From the NCBI RefSeq assembly GCF_900105595.1, contig NZ_LT629784.1, positions 4,562,155 to 4,626,154 on the forward strand: a stretch of DNA of 64,000 bases. Direction: 5' to 3'. Shown here one piece after another: positions 17,719 through 26,542 of the stretch. Below the pieces are notes generated by a model. It had not been told where the DNA came from. It searched no databases and saw only the letters and a list, made by a program, of their open reading frames with translations. Position 1 is the first letter of the stretch. The number at the start of each line of letters is the position of its first letter. The stretch is from Stappia sp. ES.058. Lineage in GTDB: Bacteria > Pseudomonadota > Alphaproteobacteria > Rhizobiales > Stappiaceae. The translations under genes and the position numbers were made by a program.

Positions 17719-18546
17719 GTGGTGGCTGCACTGACATCGCCTCGAAACCCGATACCTGCGATCGGCCTTGCCCTCGACCGGACGACGCTGGGCGATCCCG
17801 CACGCGCCAGCGAGGACGACCGTCGCCGCGTTCTGGAGCTTCTCGTCCGCACCGATGCCGACCTGATGCGGGTCTTGCGCGGCGCGCGAAGGCTTGCCCT
17901 GCCGGACTGGCGGCTGGCCAGCGGCGCGATTTACCAGACCGTCTGGAACGCGCTTACGGACAGGCCCGTCGGGCACGGCATCAAGGACTTCGATCTGCTG
18001 TATTTCGACGGGTCCGACACCGGCTACGAAGCCGAGGACCGGGAAATCGCGCGTGGCGAAGCGGTCTTCGGAAACACCTCCGTCCCGGTCGAAATCCGCA
18101 ATCAGGCGCGGGTACACCTGTGGTTTCAGGCCCGCTTCGGCCGGGCCTATCCGAGGCTTCGCTGCACCGACGAGGCGCTCTTGAACTACGCCGCAAAGAC
18201 CCATGCGGTCGCCGTGCGGCTGGAAAACGACGATCGTCTGTCCGTCGTGGCGCCCTTCGGACTGGCGGATGTCTTCGCCATGCGGCTGGTGCCCAATCCC
18301 GCGCTCGACAATGCCGCGACCTACGCGCAAAAGGCAGCGCGGATGACGCAGGCCTGGCCGGAGATCGAGGTCGTGGGCTGGCCCCTGGAGGCCGGTGCCG
18401 CGGGCAGCGACGACGCGGTCGCGCCTGTGGAGGATGACCCGCAGCCGGCAACCGGGACGGATCAGCGGCCGCGTTCCGGGCCGTCTTCGGACGGACGGGA
18501 CTGGATGTCGCTGGCCACCAGCCCGCGCACCGAATTGCCGAAATAG
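17719..18546 (+). CDS. Nucleotidyltransferase family protein (COG3575-like)
   Basis: The 275-residue product resembles the uncharacterised nucleotidyltransferase family with WRLASGAIYQTVWNALTDRPVGHGIKDFDLLYFDG near residue 55-95. There GHGIKDFDLLYFD supplies the two acidic residues of a nucleotidyltransferase fold, followed by WFQARFGRAYPRL. The substrate is unknown. The start is GTG (17719 or 17722) after AGGAG. About 45 residues at the C-terminus are Pro/Asp-rich and disordered, and their codons overlap the end of the convergent pabB-pabC gene by 85 bases. Confidence 0.75.
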   Translation: MVAALTSPRNPIPAIGLALDRTTLGDPARASEDDRRRVLELLVRTDADLMRVLRGARRLALPDWRLASGAIYQTVWNALTDRPVGHGIKDFDLLYFDGSDTGYEAEDREIARGEAVFGNTSVPVEIRNQARVHLWFQARFGRAYPRLRCTDEALLNYAAKTHAVAVRLENDDRLSVVAPFGLADVFAMRLVPNPALDNAATYAQKAARMTQAWPEIEVVGWPLEAGAAGSDDAVAPVEDDPQPATGTDQRPRSGPSSDGRDWMSLATSPRTELPK

Positions 18547-20312
18547 ACCTTTTCGGCCCCCAGCACTTCGTCCAGCGTCACGTGCGCCTCGAAGGCGCGC
18601 CCGCTTTCCAGCAGGGCAGCACGCAGCGTGCCCGGCAGAAGGCCGTGGCCAAGCGGAGGGGTCACAAGCCGGCCGGACCGCTTCACGAAGAGATTGGTAT
18701 AACTTCCCTCGGTGGCAAAGCCCTCCCGATTGACGAAGAGCACCTCGTCGCATCCGCGTTCGATCACCATGCGCTTGAGCGTCCCGTCGTAGAGTGCGCG
18801 GCGGGTCGTCTTGTGGGCCAGAAGGGGATTGCGGGCGTCGACCGGCGTGTCGGCGATTTCGATCCGCCAGCGCGGCGGGGTGGCCGCAAGCGCCTCGTCG
18901 GAGATCCGCAGGCGACCGTTTGCGGACAGTTCCAGGCGAACGCGGCGCGGCGCGTCGAAGCGATCCGCACGTGCGGCAAGCTCCGCTGCGATCTTGTCCG
19001 GCGAACAGGAAAATCCCAGTCGCGCGGCGCTTGTCTCAAGCCGGCGCATGTGTCGTTCGAGCAGCAGGTAGCCCTCGCGCGGGTGCCAGGCCATGGTTTC
19101 GAACAGCGCGAAATCGGGCAGAGGATTTTCCAGGAAGGCGAGCTTGAGCCGGCTTTCCGCATATTCCGGGCCCGCGCCGGAATCGAAGACCAGCCCGGAT
19201 CCCGTCCCGATCTCGAAGGTGCCGGATGGTCCGCTTTCGTCGGGCGTGGCGACCAGCGTGCGGATCGCGACATTGAAGCGGAAGTCGCCGCCCGGCTCCA
19301 GATGGCCGATGGACCCGGTGTAGATCCCGCGCGGGCCCGTTTCCAGGCCGTGAAGGATCTCCATTGCCCTGAGTTTCGGTGCGCCGGTGATCGACCCGCA
19401 GGGAAAGAGCCGCGCCATGCAGGCGGCGAACCCTTGGCCGGGTTCGAGCTGCGCGTCCACCGTCGAGGTCATTTGATGGAGCGTGGCATAGCGCTCCACC
19501 TTGAACAGACGGGACACCTGAACGCTGCCCGGCACGGCGATGCGCGACAGGTCGTTGCGCATCAAATCGACGATCATGACATTCTCGGCCTGCGACTTCG
19601 GATCGCGGGCGAGGTCGGCGGCAATCGATGCGTCCTCCGCATCGTTGAGGCCGCGCGGCGCGGTGCCTTTCATCGGCCGGCTCGTTATCCGGGATCCACG
19701 CCGTTCCAGAAACAGCTCCGGCGACAGCGACAGGATCGTGTGCGTGCCCAGATCGAGAAACGCGGCATGGCCCACCGGCTGTGTCGTGACGAGTTGTGCA
19801 AACAACGCGCCGAGATCGCCGCGATAGTCGCCCCGGGCCCGCATCGTCAGGTTGGCCTGATAGATATCGCCCCTGGCGAGATGCGCCTTGACGGCCTTGA
19901 AGGCGGCCGTGTAGTCGCCCTGCTGCATGTCGAGCCCGGTCACCGTTGCAGTTGGCGGCGGCGCATGGGCCGCGCCCCGCGCGTTCTTGCCGGCGAGCAG
20001 CGCAAGCGCCGCTTCACGGTCCATTGGATCGGGGGTGTCGTAGACACCGAACCAGACCAGAGGCAGGTCTGAGGTCCCGGGCGCGAGATCCCGCAGCTTT
20101 TCCTCAAATGCATAGCCGGCTTCATAGGCGAGGTAGCCCGCCACGTGGTGACCGTCCGCCGAGGCCTCTTCGGCAGCCTCCAGGCAGGCTGTCACGTCCT
20201 CGATCCGGAAGCAGGAGACGATGCGATGCGGAGCGGAAAACCGGAGCGCGGTGCCGGCTGTTGCGTCGAGCAGCAGGAGGGTGCCGGTCGTATCGCCGGG
20301 GCGTGCGGTCAT
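18462..20312 (-). CDS. pabB: Fused aminodeoxychorismate synthase component I and aminodeoxychorismate lyase
   Basis: This 616-residue fusion makes p-aminobenzoate for folate. Residues 1 to about 365 are the chorismate-binding PabB part (SRPMKGTAPRG, ENVMIVDLMRNDLSRI, RLFPCGSITGAPK, and IGTGSGLVFDSGAGPE). Residues about 380-616 are a class IV PLP aminotransferase/lyase (PabC) part. It has FALFETM, the catalytic-lysine segment LLAHKTTRR, and EGSYTNLFV. PabA (the glutamine amidotransferase) is not in the window. The 3' end overlaps the convergent nucleotidyltransferase gene by 85 bases. Confidence 0.92.
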   Translation of the reverse strand: MTARPGDTTGTLLLLDATAGTALRFSAPHRIVSCFRIEDVTACLEAAEEASADGHHVAGYLAYEAGYAFEEKLRDLAPGTSDLPLVWFGVYDTPDPMDREAALALLAGKNARGAAHAPPPTATVTGLDMQQGDYTAAFKAVKAHLARGDIYQANLTMRARGDYRGDLGALFAQLVTTQPVGHAAFLDLGTHTILSLSPELFLERRGSRITSRPMKGTAPRGLNDAEDASIAADLARDPKSQAENVMIVDLMRNDLSRIAVPGSVQVSRLFKVERYATLHQMTSTVDAQLEPGQGFAACMARLFPCGSITGAPKLRAMEILHGLETGPRGIYTGSIGHLEPGGDFRFNVAIRTLVATPDESGPSGTFEIGTGSGLVFDSGAGPEYAESRLKLAFLENPLPDFALFETMAWHPREGYLLLERHMRRLETSAARLGFSCSPDKIAAELAARADRFDAPRRVRLELSANGRLRISDEALAATPPRWRIEIADTPVDARNPLLAHKTTRRALYDGTLKRMVIERGCDEVLFVNREGFATEGSYTNLFVKRSGRLVTPPLGHGLLPGTLRAALLESGRAFEAHVTLDEVLGAEKVYFGNSVRGLVASDIQSRPSEDGPERGR

Positions 20313-20347
20313 GGAGATCCTGCTCGACGTCTTGCTGGGGATCCGGG

Positions 20348-21364
20348 TCAGGACCGGGACTGAATGCCCGCCCGCGCCGGCGCGCTCTTGCTCATTCTGG
20401 CATAGACCTGATCCAGGATCCGCGGCGCGGAGCCGTAGCTGAGCGCCAGCAGAAATTCCTTAGGGTAGCGGTAGAGCTTGCCGACAAACCGGCCGATGCC
20501 CTTCTTGCTGGCGACATGAGCGATTGCCGAGGTTCCGGTCAGGTCGTCCCACAGGGCGCGGTAGTTTTCCGGCATCTCGATCGGCGTGTCGCTGAAGCTC
20601 GACGACACCTTTCGCGCAAGGATGGTCGTTGCCGCCGATGCGGCGGGAATGATCTCGAACCCCGCCTTGAGCAGCATCGCCTTCAGGGTCGTGTGGTTGA
20701 AATTGTAGATGTGGGCGTAGTGAAACCGCGTCGAGGGCGCATGGTTGGTGTTCCGGATATTGGGCACCGCCACCGAAAAAAGCCCATCCTCACGGAGGAG
20801 CGAATTGATGAACCGCAGCGAGGCGAGCGGGTCGGGCAGGTGCTCCAGCACATGGTTCAGGTTGATGATGTCGTAGCCGTCCGGATTGAGGTCCGCCGTC
20901 TCGTAATTGCAGTTCTGGACCGGCAGCGAGAGCACCCGCTGCGTGTATTCCGCATAGCCGGTGTTGGGCTCGATCCCGGAGGCGTCGAAGCCCATCTTGC
21001 GCGCCATGTAGAGAAATTCGCCGCTGCCCGAACCGATGTCGAGAAAGCGGGTCTGTCCGGCGCTCGCGTGTTCCGCGATCTGGGCCATGCGCTGATAGGC
21101 CCCCGGCGCATAGCGGAAGGTGTGCTTGAGCCTGGGCTCATAGGTGGACTTGTAGGCCTTGCGGTAGTCCACGGTGTAGAACCGGTCCAGCTCTTGCTTG
21201 GTGGGGATCGGATGGCTGTGCACGAGCCCGCAGCCGGTGCAGACCACCGTGGTCAGCGGCTTTGAATCGCGCCCGACGCCGGAGATGACCCGCCGGTCCT
21301 TGCCGGCGCAGATCGGACACTCCGTCTCGAGCGAAATCAAGCTCCCGTTTTCGAAGTTCGGCAA
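20348..21364 (-). CDS. Class I SAM methyltransferase with N-terminal zinc-binding motif
   Basis: The 338-residue product has an N-terminal CPICAGK...CTGCGLVHSHP cysteine pair arrangement typical of methyltransferases that act on sugars or cell-surface intermediates. A SAM motif I follows (FLDIGSGSGEFLYMA, near residue 109), then INLNHVLEHLPDP. No in-frame ATG precedes the conserved cysteines; the best start is TTG at 21364, seven bases after GGGAG. It is transcribed away from the SDR gene and ends 35 bases before the pabB start on the same strand. The substrate is unknown. Confidence 0.75.
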   Translation of the reverse strand: MPNFENGSLISLETECPICAGKDRRVISGVGRDSKPLTTVVCTGCGLVHSHPIPTKQELDRFYTVDYRKAYKSTYEPRLKHTFRYAPGAYQRMAQIAEHASAGQTRFLDIGSGSGEFLYMARKMGFDASGIEPNTGYAEYTQRVLSLPVQNCNYETADLNPDGYDIINLNHVLEHLPDPLASLRFINSLLREDGLFSVAVPNIRNTNHAPSTRFHYAHIYNFNHTTLKAMLLKAGFEIIPAASAATTILARKVSSSFSDTPIEMPENYRALWDDLTGTSAIAHVASKKGIGRFVGKLYRYPKEFLLALSYGSAPRILDQVYARMSKSAPARAGIQSRS

Positions 21365-21613
21365 GACATGGCTCCCGGTTCTGGCAGGTTCTGCGGCGTT
21401 TCTTTCAAGGTGCTGGATGCCTGGCGCTATCCTGTGGCTCTGTCTTATTGGATCGAATGGTCCGCGACCAGAGGCAGAAGCTGAATTCTTGCCAAATCCA
21501 CCGCAACGGCCGGATGTCGACAATGTGTTCCTCCCGGGCTCGGCAGGGTCGGAAATTGCGATAGGATTGACGGTGTCGATCCCGCGATTGCAAATCCGAT
21601 TTCTGGAGAGCGT

Positions 21614-22384
21614 ATGTCCGAGTTTGAAAACAAGACCGTTGTCATCACCGGCGCCAGCCGGGGCATCGGCGAAGCTGCCGCCCGTCATCTGGCCGCCCTT
21701 GGCGCGAATGTCGTGCTTGCGGCGCGCAGCGTCGGCGACATCGAACGTATTGCCGCCGAGATCGAAAAGGCCGGGGGCAAGGCAACGGCCTTCGCCTGCG
21801 ACGTCAGCCGATATGACGACGTGAAGGCATTGATCGCGCGTGCGGTCGATCTTTACGGTCGGCTCGATGTGCTGGTGAACAACGCCGGCCTGATCGAGCC
21901 GATCGCCCGGCTTGCCGACAGCGACCCGGAGGGCTGGTGCCAGGTCGTCGACGTCAACGTCAAGGGCGTCTATTTCGGCCTGCGCTGCGCGATCCCGGAA
22001 ATGACCGCGCGCGGCGGCGGCACCATTATCAACATCAGTTCCGGGGCCGCCACAGGCGCGCTGGAGGGCTGGAGCCACTATTGCGCGACCAAGGCGGCGG
22101 TGCTCTCGCTCACCCGCTGCACCGACAAGGAGTATCGCGGCGAGGGCATTCGCATGATCGGCCTCAGCCCCGGCACGGTGAAGACCGAGATGCAGGTGGC
22201 GATCAAGAAGTCGGGCGTCAATCCGGTCAGCCAACTCGACCCGTCGGTGCATATTCCGCCCGAATGGGTCGCGCAGACGATCGCCTATCTCTGCGGACCC
22301 GAAGGCGACGCCTATCTCGGCACGGATTTCTCGCTCAAGACGGACGAGGGCCGCGCGGCGGTGGGACTGCCTGCCGTTTCGTGA
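21614..22384 (+). CDS. Short-chain dehydrogenase/reductase
   Basis: This 256-residue SDR has the NAD(P)-binding motif TGASRGIG (13-20), NNAG near residue 90, and the catalytic Ser...Tyr-x3-Lys (ISSG and YCATK, near 143 and 156). Basic residues after the glycine motif (AARSVGD) fit NADP or NAD equally. It starts with ATG after a GGAGAG motif. It is flanked by unrelated genes, so the substrate cannot be inferred. Confidence 0.9.
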   Translation: MSEFENKTVVITGASRGIGEAAARHLAALGANVVLAARSVGDIERIAAEIEKAGGKATAFACDVSRYDDVKALIARAVDLYGRLDVLVNNAGLIEPIARLADSDPEGWCQVVDVNVKGVYFGLRCAIPEMTARGGGTIINISSGAATGALEGWSHYCATKAAVLSLTRCTDKEYRGEGIRMIGLSPGTVKTEMQVAIKKSGVNPVSQLDPSVHIPPEWVAQTIAYLCGPEGDAYLGTDFSLKTDEGRAAVGLPAVS

Positions 22385-22405
22385 GGCAGAGCGCGCGTCG
22401 GCCGG

Positions 22406-22822
22406 TCACTTGGCCGGCTCGACCCGCGCGGCGGCATGTGCGCCGGCCGGCGCCGTGCCAACGCCATGGCGCAGCACCGTGACGGCGAAGAGCGCCATCG
22501 TCGCGATCGCGAGCAGAGATCCCGCCTGCGCCAGCACCGGCCAGTTGTCGCGGATCGCGAAGACGATGCCCGGCGTCAGGACCAGCACAGTTGCGACCAC
22601 CAGGGCAAAATGGATCCGAGCCAGCGGCGAGGCGGCCGCTGTCGGGGTAAGCGCGTAATAGGTGCCGAAGACGGCGGACATCACGAAGCCGAGCAGGTTG
22701 AGGTGGCCGTGGGCGGGGGACAGCGTGTGGTCATGGGACGCCGACATCTGGATGCCCCAGACCATTCCGGCGAGCCCGAAAAGCGCGGCCGTGGCGAAAA
22801 ACCACGTGGGTACGGATCGCAT
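22406..22822 (-). CDS. Four-helix membrane protein with conserved HGHLNLLG motif
   Basis: The 138-residue product has four hydrophobic segments and the motif SPAHGHLNLLGFVMSAVFGTYY. It occurs in small inner-membrane proteins distantly like heme-copper oxidase subunit I; the His pair may bind heme or metal. The function is not established. The start at 22822 follows GGGAGGAACTGCC; an upstream ATG at 22918 would overlap the LysR promoter. It is divergent from the LysR gene and is its most likely target. Confidence 0.75.
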   Translation of the reverse strand: MRSVPTWFFATAALFGLAGMVWGIQMSASHDHTLSPAHGHLNLLGFVMSAVFGTYYALTPTAAASPLARIHFALVVATVLVLTPGIVFAIRDNWPVLAQAGSLLAIATMALFAVTVLRHGVGTAPAGAHAAARVEPAK

Positions 22823-22927
22823 GGCAGTTCCTCCCTCGATATCCGTCGATGGTCTCGGCGTGGTCGTCATGGCGTTTCCCGAAGCCAACCGGCCAAAGAG
22901 TATCGGGCGGAAATGCATATGAAAAAT

Positions 22928-22943
22928 CGATTGATCGTATAAT
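22928..22943 (+). promoter_or_regulatory. LysR-gene promoter with CGAT-TG-ATCG dyad
   Basis: A small dyad CGAT-TG-ATCG (22928-22937) abuts TATAAT (22938-22943), only ten bases before the LysR ATG. No Shine-Dalgarno sequence is visible. The arrangement fits an autoregulated, possibly leaderless transcript. Confidence 0.35.
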
Positions 22944-22953
22944 ATCTATTCGC

Positions 22954-23928
22954 ATGACGAATTTCGCGACTCTCGACCTCAACCTGCTGCGGGTGCTGGA
23001 TGCCCTCTTGAGCGAAGGCTCGACGGTGCGCGCCGGCGAACGTCTCGGGCTGTCGCAGCCTGCGGTGTCCGCCGCGCTGTCGCGGTTGCGCGGCGCGCTT
23101 GGCGACGAACTGTTCTTCCGCCGGGGGCAGGGGCTGGAACCGACGCATTTCGCGCGATCCCTGGAGGCGCCGCTGCGCGAGGCGCTGGACGGCCTCCAGA
23201 CCCTGCTCAACGGCCCGGCGGCGTTCGATCCCGCGGCCTCCGACAGCAGCTTCACCGTATCGGGCAGCGACTTCTTCGCCGAGATGCTGATGCCCGGGCT
23301 TGCCGGGCGGCTGGCGCGGACCGCGCCCGGCATGCGGGTGCATCTCGTCGATCTCGTGCCGGACAGTTTTGTCGGTACGCTGCAGCGTCACGAAATCGAC
23401 CTGGCGCTGGTCCCTGAGGTGGAGGCGCCGGACTGGGTGGAAACCCGGCGGATGTTTTCCTGTCCCTTCGTTGCGGTCGCTCGCAAGGGCCATCCGCGCC
23501 TTGCCGATTCGCGGGTGTCGCCAGGCGATGTCATGCCGATGGATCTCTTCTGCGATCTCGGTCAGGTGGTGTTTTCGCCGGAGGGCAATCTTCGCACGAT
23601 GGGCGACGCCGCGCTGGCGCGGGTCGGGCGGGAGCGGCAGGTGGTGATGACCATGCCGGTGTTTTCCGGCGTCTATCGGGCGGTCGCCGCCTCCGATCTG
23701 ATCGCGCTGCTGCCGATGCAGCTTGCCAGGCAGGTCGCCCCGGGGGCCGGGCTTGTGCTTTATCAGGTGCCCATGCCCATGGCCCCGGTTGAGATCGTGA
23801 TGATCTGGCACCGCCGCTTTTCCGCCAGTCCCTCACATGTGTGGATGCGCGACCAGATCGCCGATCTGCTTGCCCCGCTCGATGCGATGGCCCGAGCGCG
23901 CGGCGGTTGCGGTCGCGGACCCTCCTAG
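22954..23928 (+). CDS. LysR-family transcriptional regulator
   Basis: The 324-residue protein has the LysR N-terminal helix-turn-helix (residues 5-62, with GSTVRAGERLGLSQPAVSAALSRLR) and the periplasmic-binding-like effector domain (about 90-300). LDLNLLRVLDALL is typical of the NodD/NahR-like branch. It is divergent from the four-helix membrane protein gene and convergent with the VIT-family gene, overlapping that gene's end by 4 bases. The effector is unknown. Confidence 0.92.
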   Translation: MTNFATLDLNLLRVLDALLSEGSTVRAGERLGLSQPAVSAALSRLRGALGDELFFRRGQGLEPTHFARSLEAPLREALDGLQTLLNGPAAFDPAASDSSFTVSGSDFFAEMLMPGLAGRLARTAPGMRVHLVDLVPDSFVGTLQRHEIDLALVPEVEAPDWVETRRMFSCPFVAVARKGHPRLADSRVSPGDVMPMDLFCDLGQVVFSPEGNLRTMGDAALARVGRERQVVMTMPVFSGVYRAVAASDLIALLPMQLARQVAPGAGLVLYQVPMPMAPVEIVMIWHRRFSASPSHVWMRDQIADLLAPLDAMARARGGCGRGPS

Positions 23929-24623
23929 ACGTTGACCCCGAACATCATGCCGACGGCGGCGGTCGCCCCCATGGCAAGCGCGCCCCAGAAGGTGACGCGC
24001 AGCGCGCCCTTGGCCAACCCGGCACCGCCTGCGGAGGCACCGAGCCCGCCGAGCACGGCAAGCGCCGGCAGGGTGGTAATCGCCACCGCGAGCGCAATCC
24101 GTGGGTCCGGCGCGAGCCCCGCCACGATCAGCGGCACGACGGCGCCGGTTGCAAAGCTCAGCGCCGACACGACGGCGGCCTGGACCGGATGGGCGGTCAC
24201 GACTTCGGAAATGCCAAGCTCGTCGCGCGCATGGGCTGCGAGCGCGTCCTTTTCGGTGAGCTGGACGGCGACCTCGCGCGCGAGCCGGTCATTGAGACCG
24301 CGCTCGACATAGATCTGCGTCAACTCGTCGAGTTCCGCTTCCGGCGTTTCCTCGAGCTCCCGGATTTCGCGGGCGATGTCGGCCTTTTCCGCATCGGTCT
24401 GCGAGCTCACCGAGACGTATTCGCCGGCGGCCATCGACATCGCGCCGGCGACGAGACCCGCAAGGCCGGCGATCAGCACCTCCGGGCGCCCCGAGCCGGC
24501 CGCGGCCACGCCGACCACCAGGCTCGCTGTCGACACAAGGCCGTCGTTGGCGCCCAACACGGCGGCGCGCAGCCAGCCGATGCGGTGCATCGTGTGGGTT
24601 TCGGAGTGAAGAATACGGGTCAT
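23925..24623 (-). CDS. VIT1/CCC1-family metal transporter
   Basis: The 232-residue product matches the VIT family of Fe/Mn transporters: HRIGWLRAAVLGANDGLVSTASLVVGVAAA (TM1), AGAMSMAAGEYVSVSSQTD (the metal-binding hinge), a cytoplasmic helical linker rich in Glu, and three further TM helices to the C-terminus. The family moves Fe2+ or Mn2+ out of the cytoplasm. Its start overlaps the P-type ATPase stop (ATGA), so the two transporters are translationally coupled. Confidence 0.9.
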   Translation of the reverse strand: MTRILHSETHTMHRIGWLRAAVLGANDGLVSTASLVVGVAAAGSGRPEVLIAGLAGLVAGAMSMAAGEYVSVSSQTDAEKADIAREIRELEETPEAELDELTQIYVERGLNDRLAREVAVQLTEKDALAAHARDELGISEVVTAHPVQAAVVSALSFATGAVVPLIVAGLAPDPRIALAVAITTLPALAVLGGLGASAGGAGLAKGALRVTFWGALAMGATAAVGMMFGVNV

Positions 24624-26509
24624 CGGAGGGGTTTGCCTTTGTTGTCTGCGTTTTGACCGGTCGAGGGATGCGTGCGCGGATGGATCCTGAGCGCGCGCAG
24701 CGCGTTGAGGATCACGGCCACATCGATCACCTCCTGCAGCAGCGCGCCCTGAACCGGCGTGAGATAGCCGAAGGCGGCCGCACACATGCCCGCAATCGAA
24801 AGACCGATGCCGGCGACGACGCTTTCCACCGCGATCCGCCGTGCGCCCCTGGCCACTTCCAGTCCCGGCAGCAGGCGGTCCAGGTGATCGACCAGGAGCA
24901 CCACTTCGGCGGCTTCCGCCGAGGCGGCCGCGCCGCGCGCGCCCATGGCCACGCCGACGTCGGCGGCGGCGAGCGCCGGCGCGTCGTTGACGCCGTCGCC
25001 GACCATCATCACGGGACCGTTCTTGCGCTCGCTCAGCACCAGCAGGACCTTCTGGTCCGGCGACAGGTCGGAGCGCACCGCGTCGAGGCCGAGGCCTTCC
25101 GTGACCGCTTCCGCCACGGCGCGCCGGTCGCCGGTCGCCAGAAGAATGCGTTCGATGCCGTTTTCCCGCAGACCGGCAAGCAACGCCCCCGTTCCCGAGC
25201 GCAAGGCGTCCGCCAGGAGCAGGTGACCGGCCAGCGCGCCGTCGACGGAGACGGCGACAACCACCGATCCCGGTTCGCGGAAGTGGTGATCCCAACCAGG
25301 GCGCTCGGCCTGTCGGGCGACGAAACCGATCCCGCCGACGATCACGCGGCGTCCGTCGACGGTTCCCGCAAGGCCTTCGCCGGCGGTCTCGACGAGGTCG
25401 TCCGGCACGGGAAGGGCCATGCCGCGCGCGCGGGCCTCCGCGACGATGGCTTGCGCGATGGGGTGTTTCGACGCCTGGTCGAGCGCGGCGGAGAAATAGA
25501 GCACGTCGTTTTCGCTGAGCTCGCCATGGCGCTCGACGGAGACGATCTTCGGCCGCCCGTCGGTCAGCGTGCCGGTCTTGTCGAGGATCAGCGTGTTGAT
25601 CCGCGCCAGCGCCTCGAGCGGTTTCGCGCCCTTGATCAGCACGCCGTAATGCGCGGCGCGCGACAGGCCCGCCACCAGCGCCACAGGCACGGCGAGGATC
25701 AGCGGGCAGGGTGTTGCGACAACGAGAACGGCAACCGCGCGGATCGGATCGCCGGTAAACCACCATGCAGCCGTTGCCAGCACCACGGTGACGGCGAGGA
25801 AGGCGAGCGAATAGCGGTCGGCGAGCCGCGCCATCGGGGCCTTGGATTTCTGTGCCGCTTCCACCAGCCGCACGATCCCGGCGTAGGTGCTGTCGGCGGC
25901 GCGGCGAGTGGCGCGCAGGTCGAAGGCCTCGCCCGCGTTGGTCGCCCCGCTCATCACCTCGCCATCGCGCTCAAGCCGCGCTGGCAGGGATTCGCCCGTC
26001 AGCGCCGAGAGGTCGAGAACGGCGCGCGCGCTTTCCACCGTCCCGTCCACCGGTGCGATCTCGCCCTGCCGGATCAGGAGACGGTCGCCGGGCTCGATTT
26101 CCTCCAGCGGCACCTCGTCGAGCGCGCCATCGCGGTGGCGGGTCGCCGTGCGCGGCACGCGGGCGAGCAGTGCGCTCATCTCGCGTCGGGCGCGGCCTTC
26201 CGCGAAACTTTCCAGAAATGTACCGCCGGAATACATCAAGGCGACCACGGCGGCGGCCAGCGTCTCGCCGAAGACAAGCGCTGCCGTCATCGAGAGTGCC
26301 GCGACGATGTCGAGCCCGACCTCGCCGGCGCGCAGGGAGCGCACGATCTCGATGAGAAGCGCCGCCAGCACCGGAATGACGCCGGCCGACCACGCGATGC
26401 TTGCGGCTTGCGCGAAGCCGGTGAGCGAAAGCGCCAGACCGGTCAAGAGCCCGACAAGCGCAATCGCCAGCAGCGCGATCTTCATTCGATCCTGAAACGG
26501 GGCGGTCAT
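24620..26509 (-). CDS. Heavy-metal P-type ATPase without HMA domain
   Basis: The 629-residue P1B-type ATPase has TGES (171-174) in the actuator domain, the TM6 ion motif TPC (266-268, in VVATPCPLILAVP), the phosphorylated Asp310 in DKTGTLT, and MVGDGVNDAPALAAADVGVAMG. The cytosolic N-terminal metal-binding domain is absent. TPC instead of CPC argues against a copper/zinc CPC pump and suggests another divalent metal. It is coupled to the VIT gene, so iron or manganese export is a reasonable inference. Confidence 0.9.
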   Translation of the reverse strand: MTAPFQDRMKIALLAIALVGLLTGLALSLTGFAQAASIAWSAGVIPVLAALLIEIVRSLRAGEVGLDIVAALSMTAALVFGETLAAAVVALMYSGGTFLESFAEGRARREMSALLARVPRTATRHRDGALDEVPLEEIEPGDRLLIRQGEIAPVDGTVESARAVLDLSALTGESLPARLERDGEVMSGATNAGEAFDLRATRRAADSTYAGIVRLVEAAQKSKAPMARLADRYSLAFLAVTVVLATAAWWFTGDPIRAVAVLVVATPCPLILAVPVALVAGLSRAAHYGVLIKGAKPLEALARINTLILDKTGTLTDGRPKIVSVERHGELSENDVLYFSAALDQASKHPIAQAIVAEARARGMALPVPDDLVETAGEGLAGTVDGRRVIVGGIGFVARQAERPGWDHHFREPGSVVVAVSVDGALAGHLLLADALRSGTGALLAGLRENGIERILLATGDRRAVAEAVTEGLGLDAVRSDLSPDQKVLLVLSERKNGPVMMVGDGVNDAPALAAADVGVAMGARGAAASAEAAEVVLLVDHLDRLLPGLEVARGARRIAVESVVAGIGLSIAGMCAAAFGYLTPVQGALLQEVIDVAVILNALRALRIHPRTHPSTGQNADNKGKPLR

Positions 26510-26542
26510 CTGTGTGCTGTCATGAAAAGGGAGATCCCGGTG

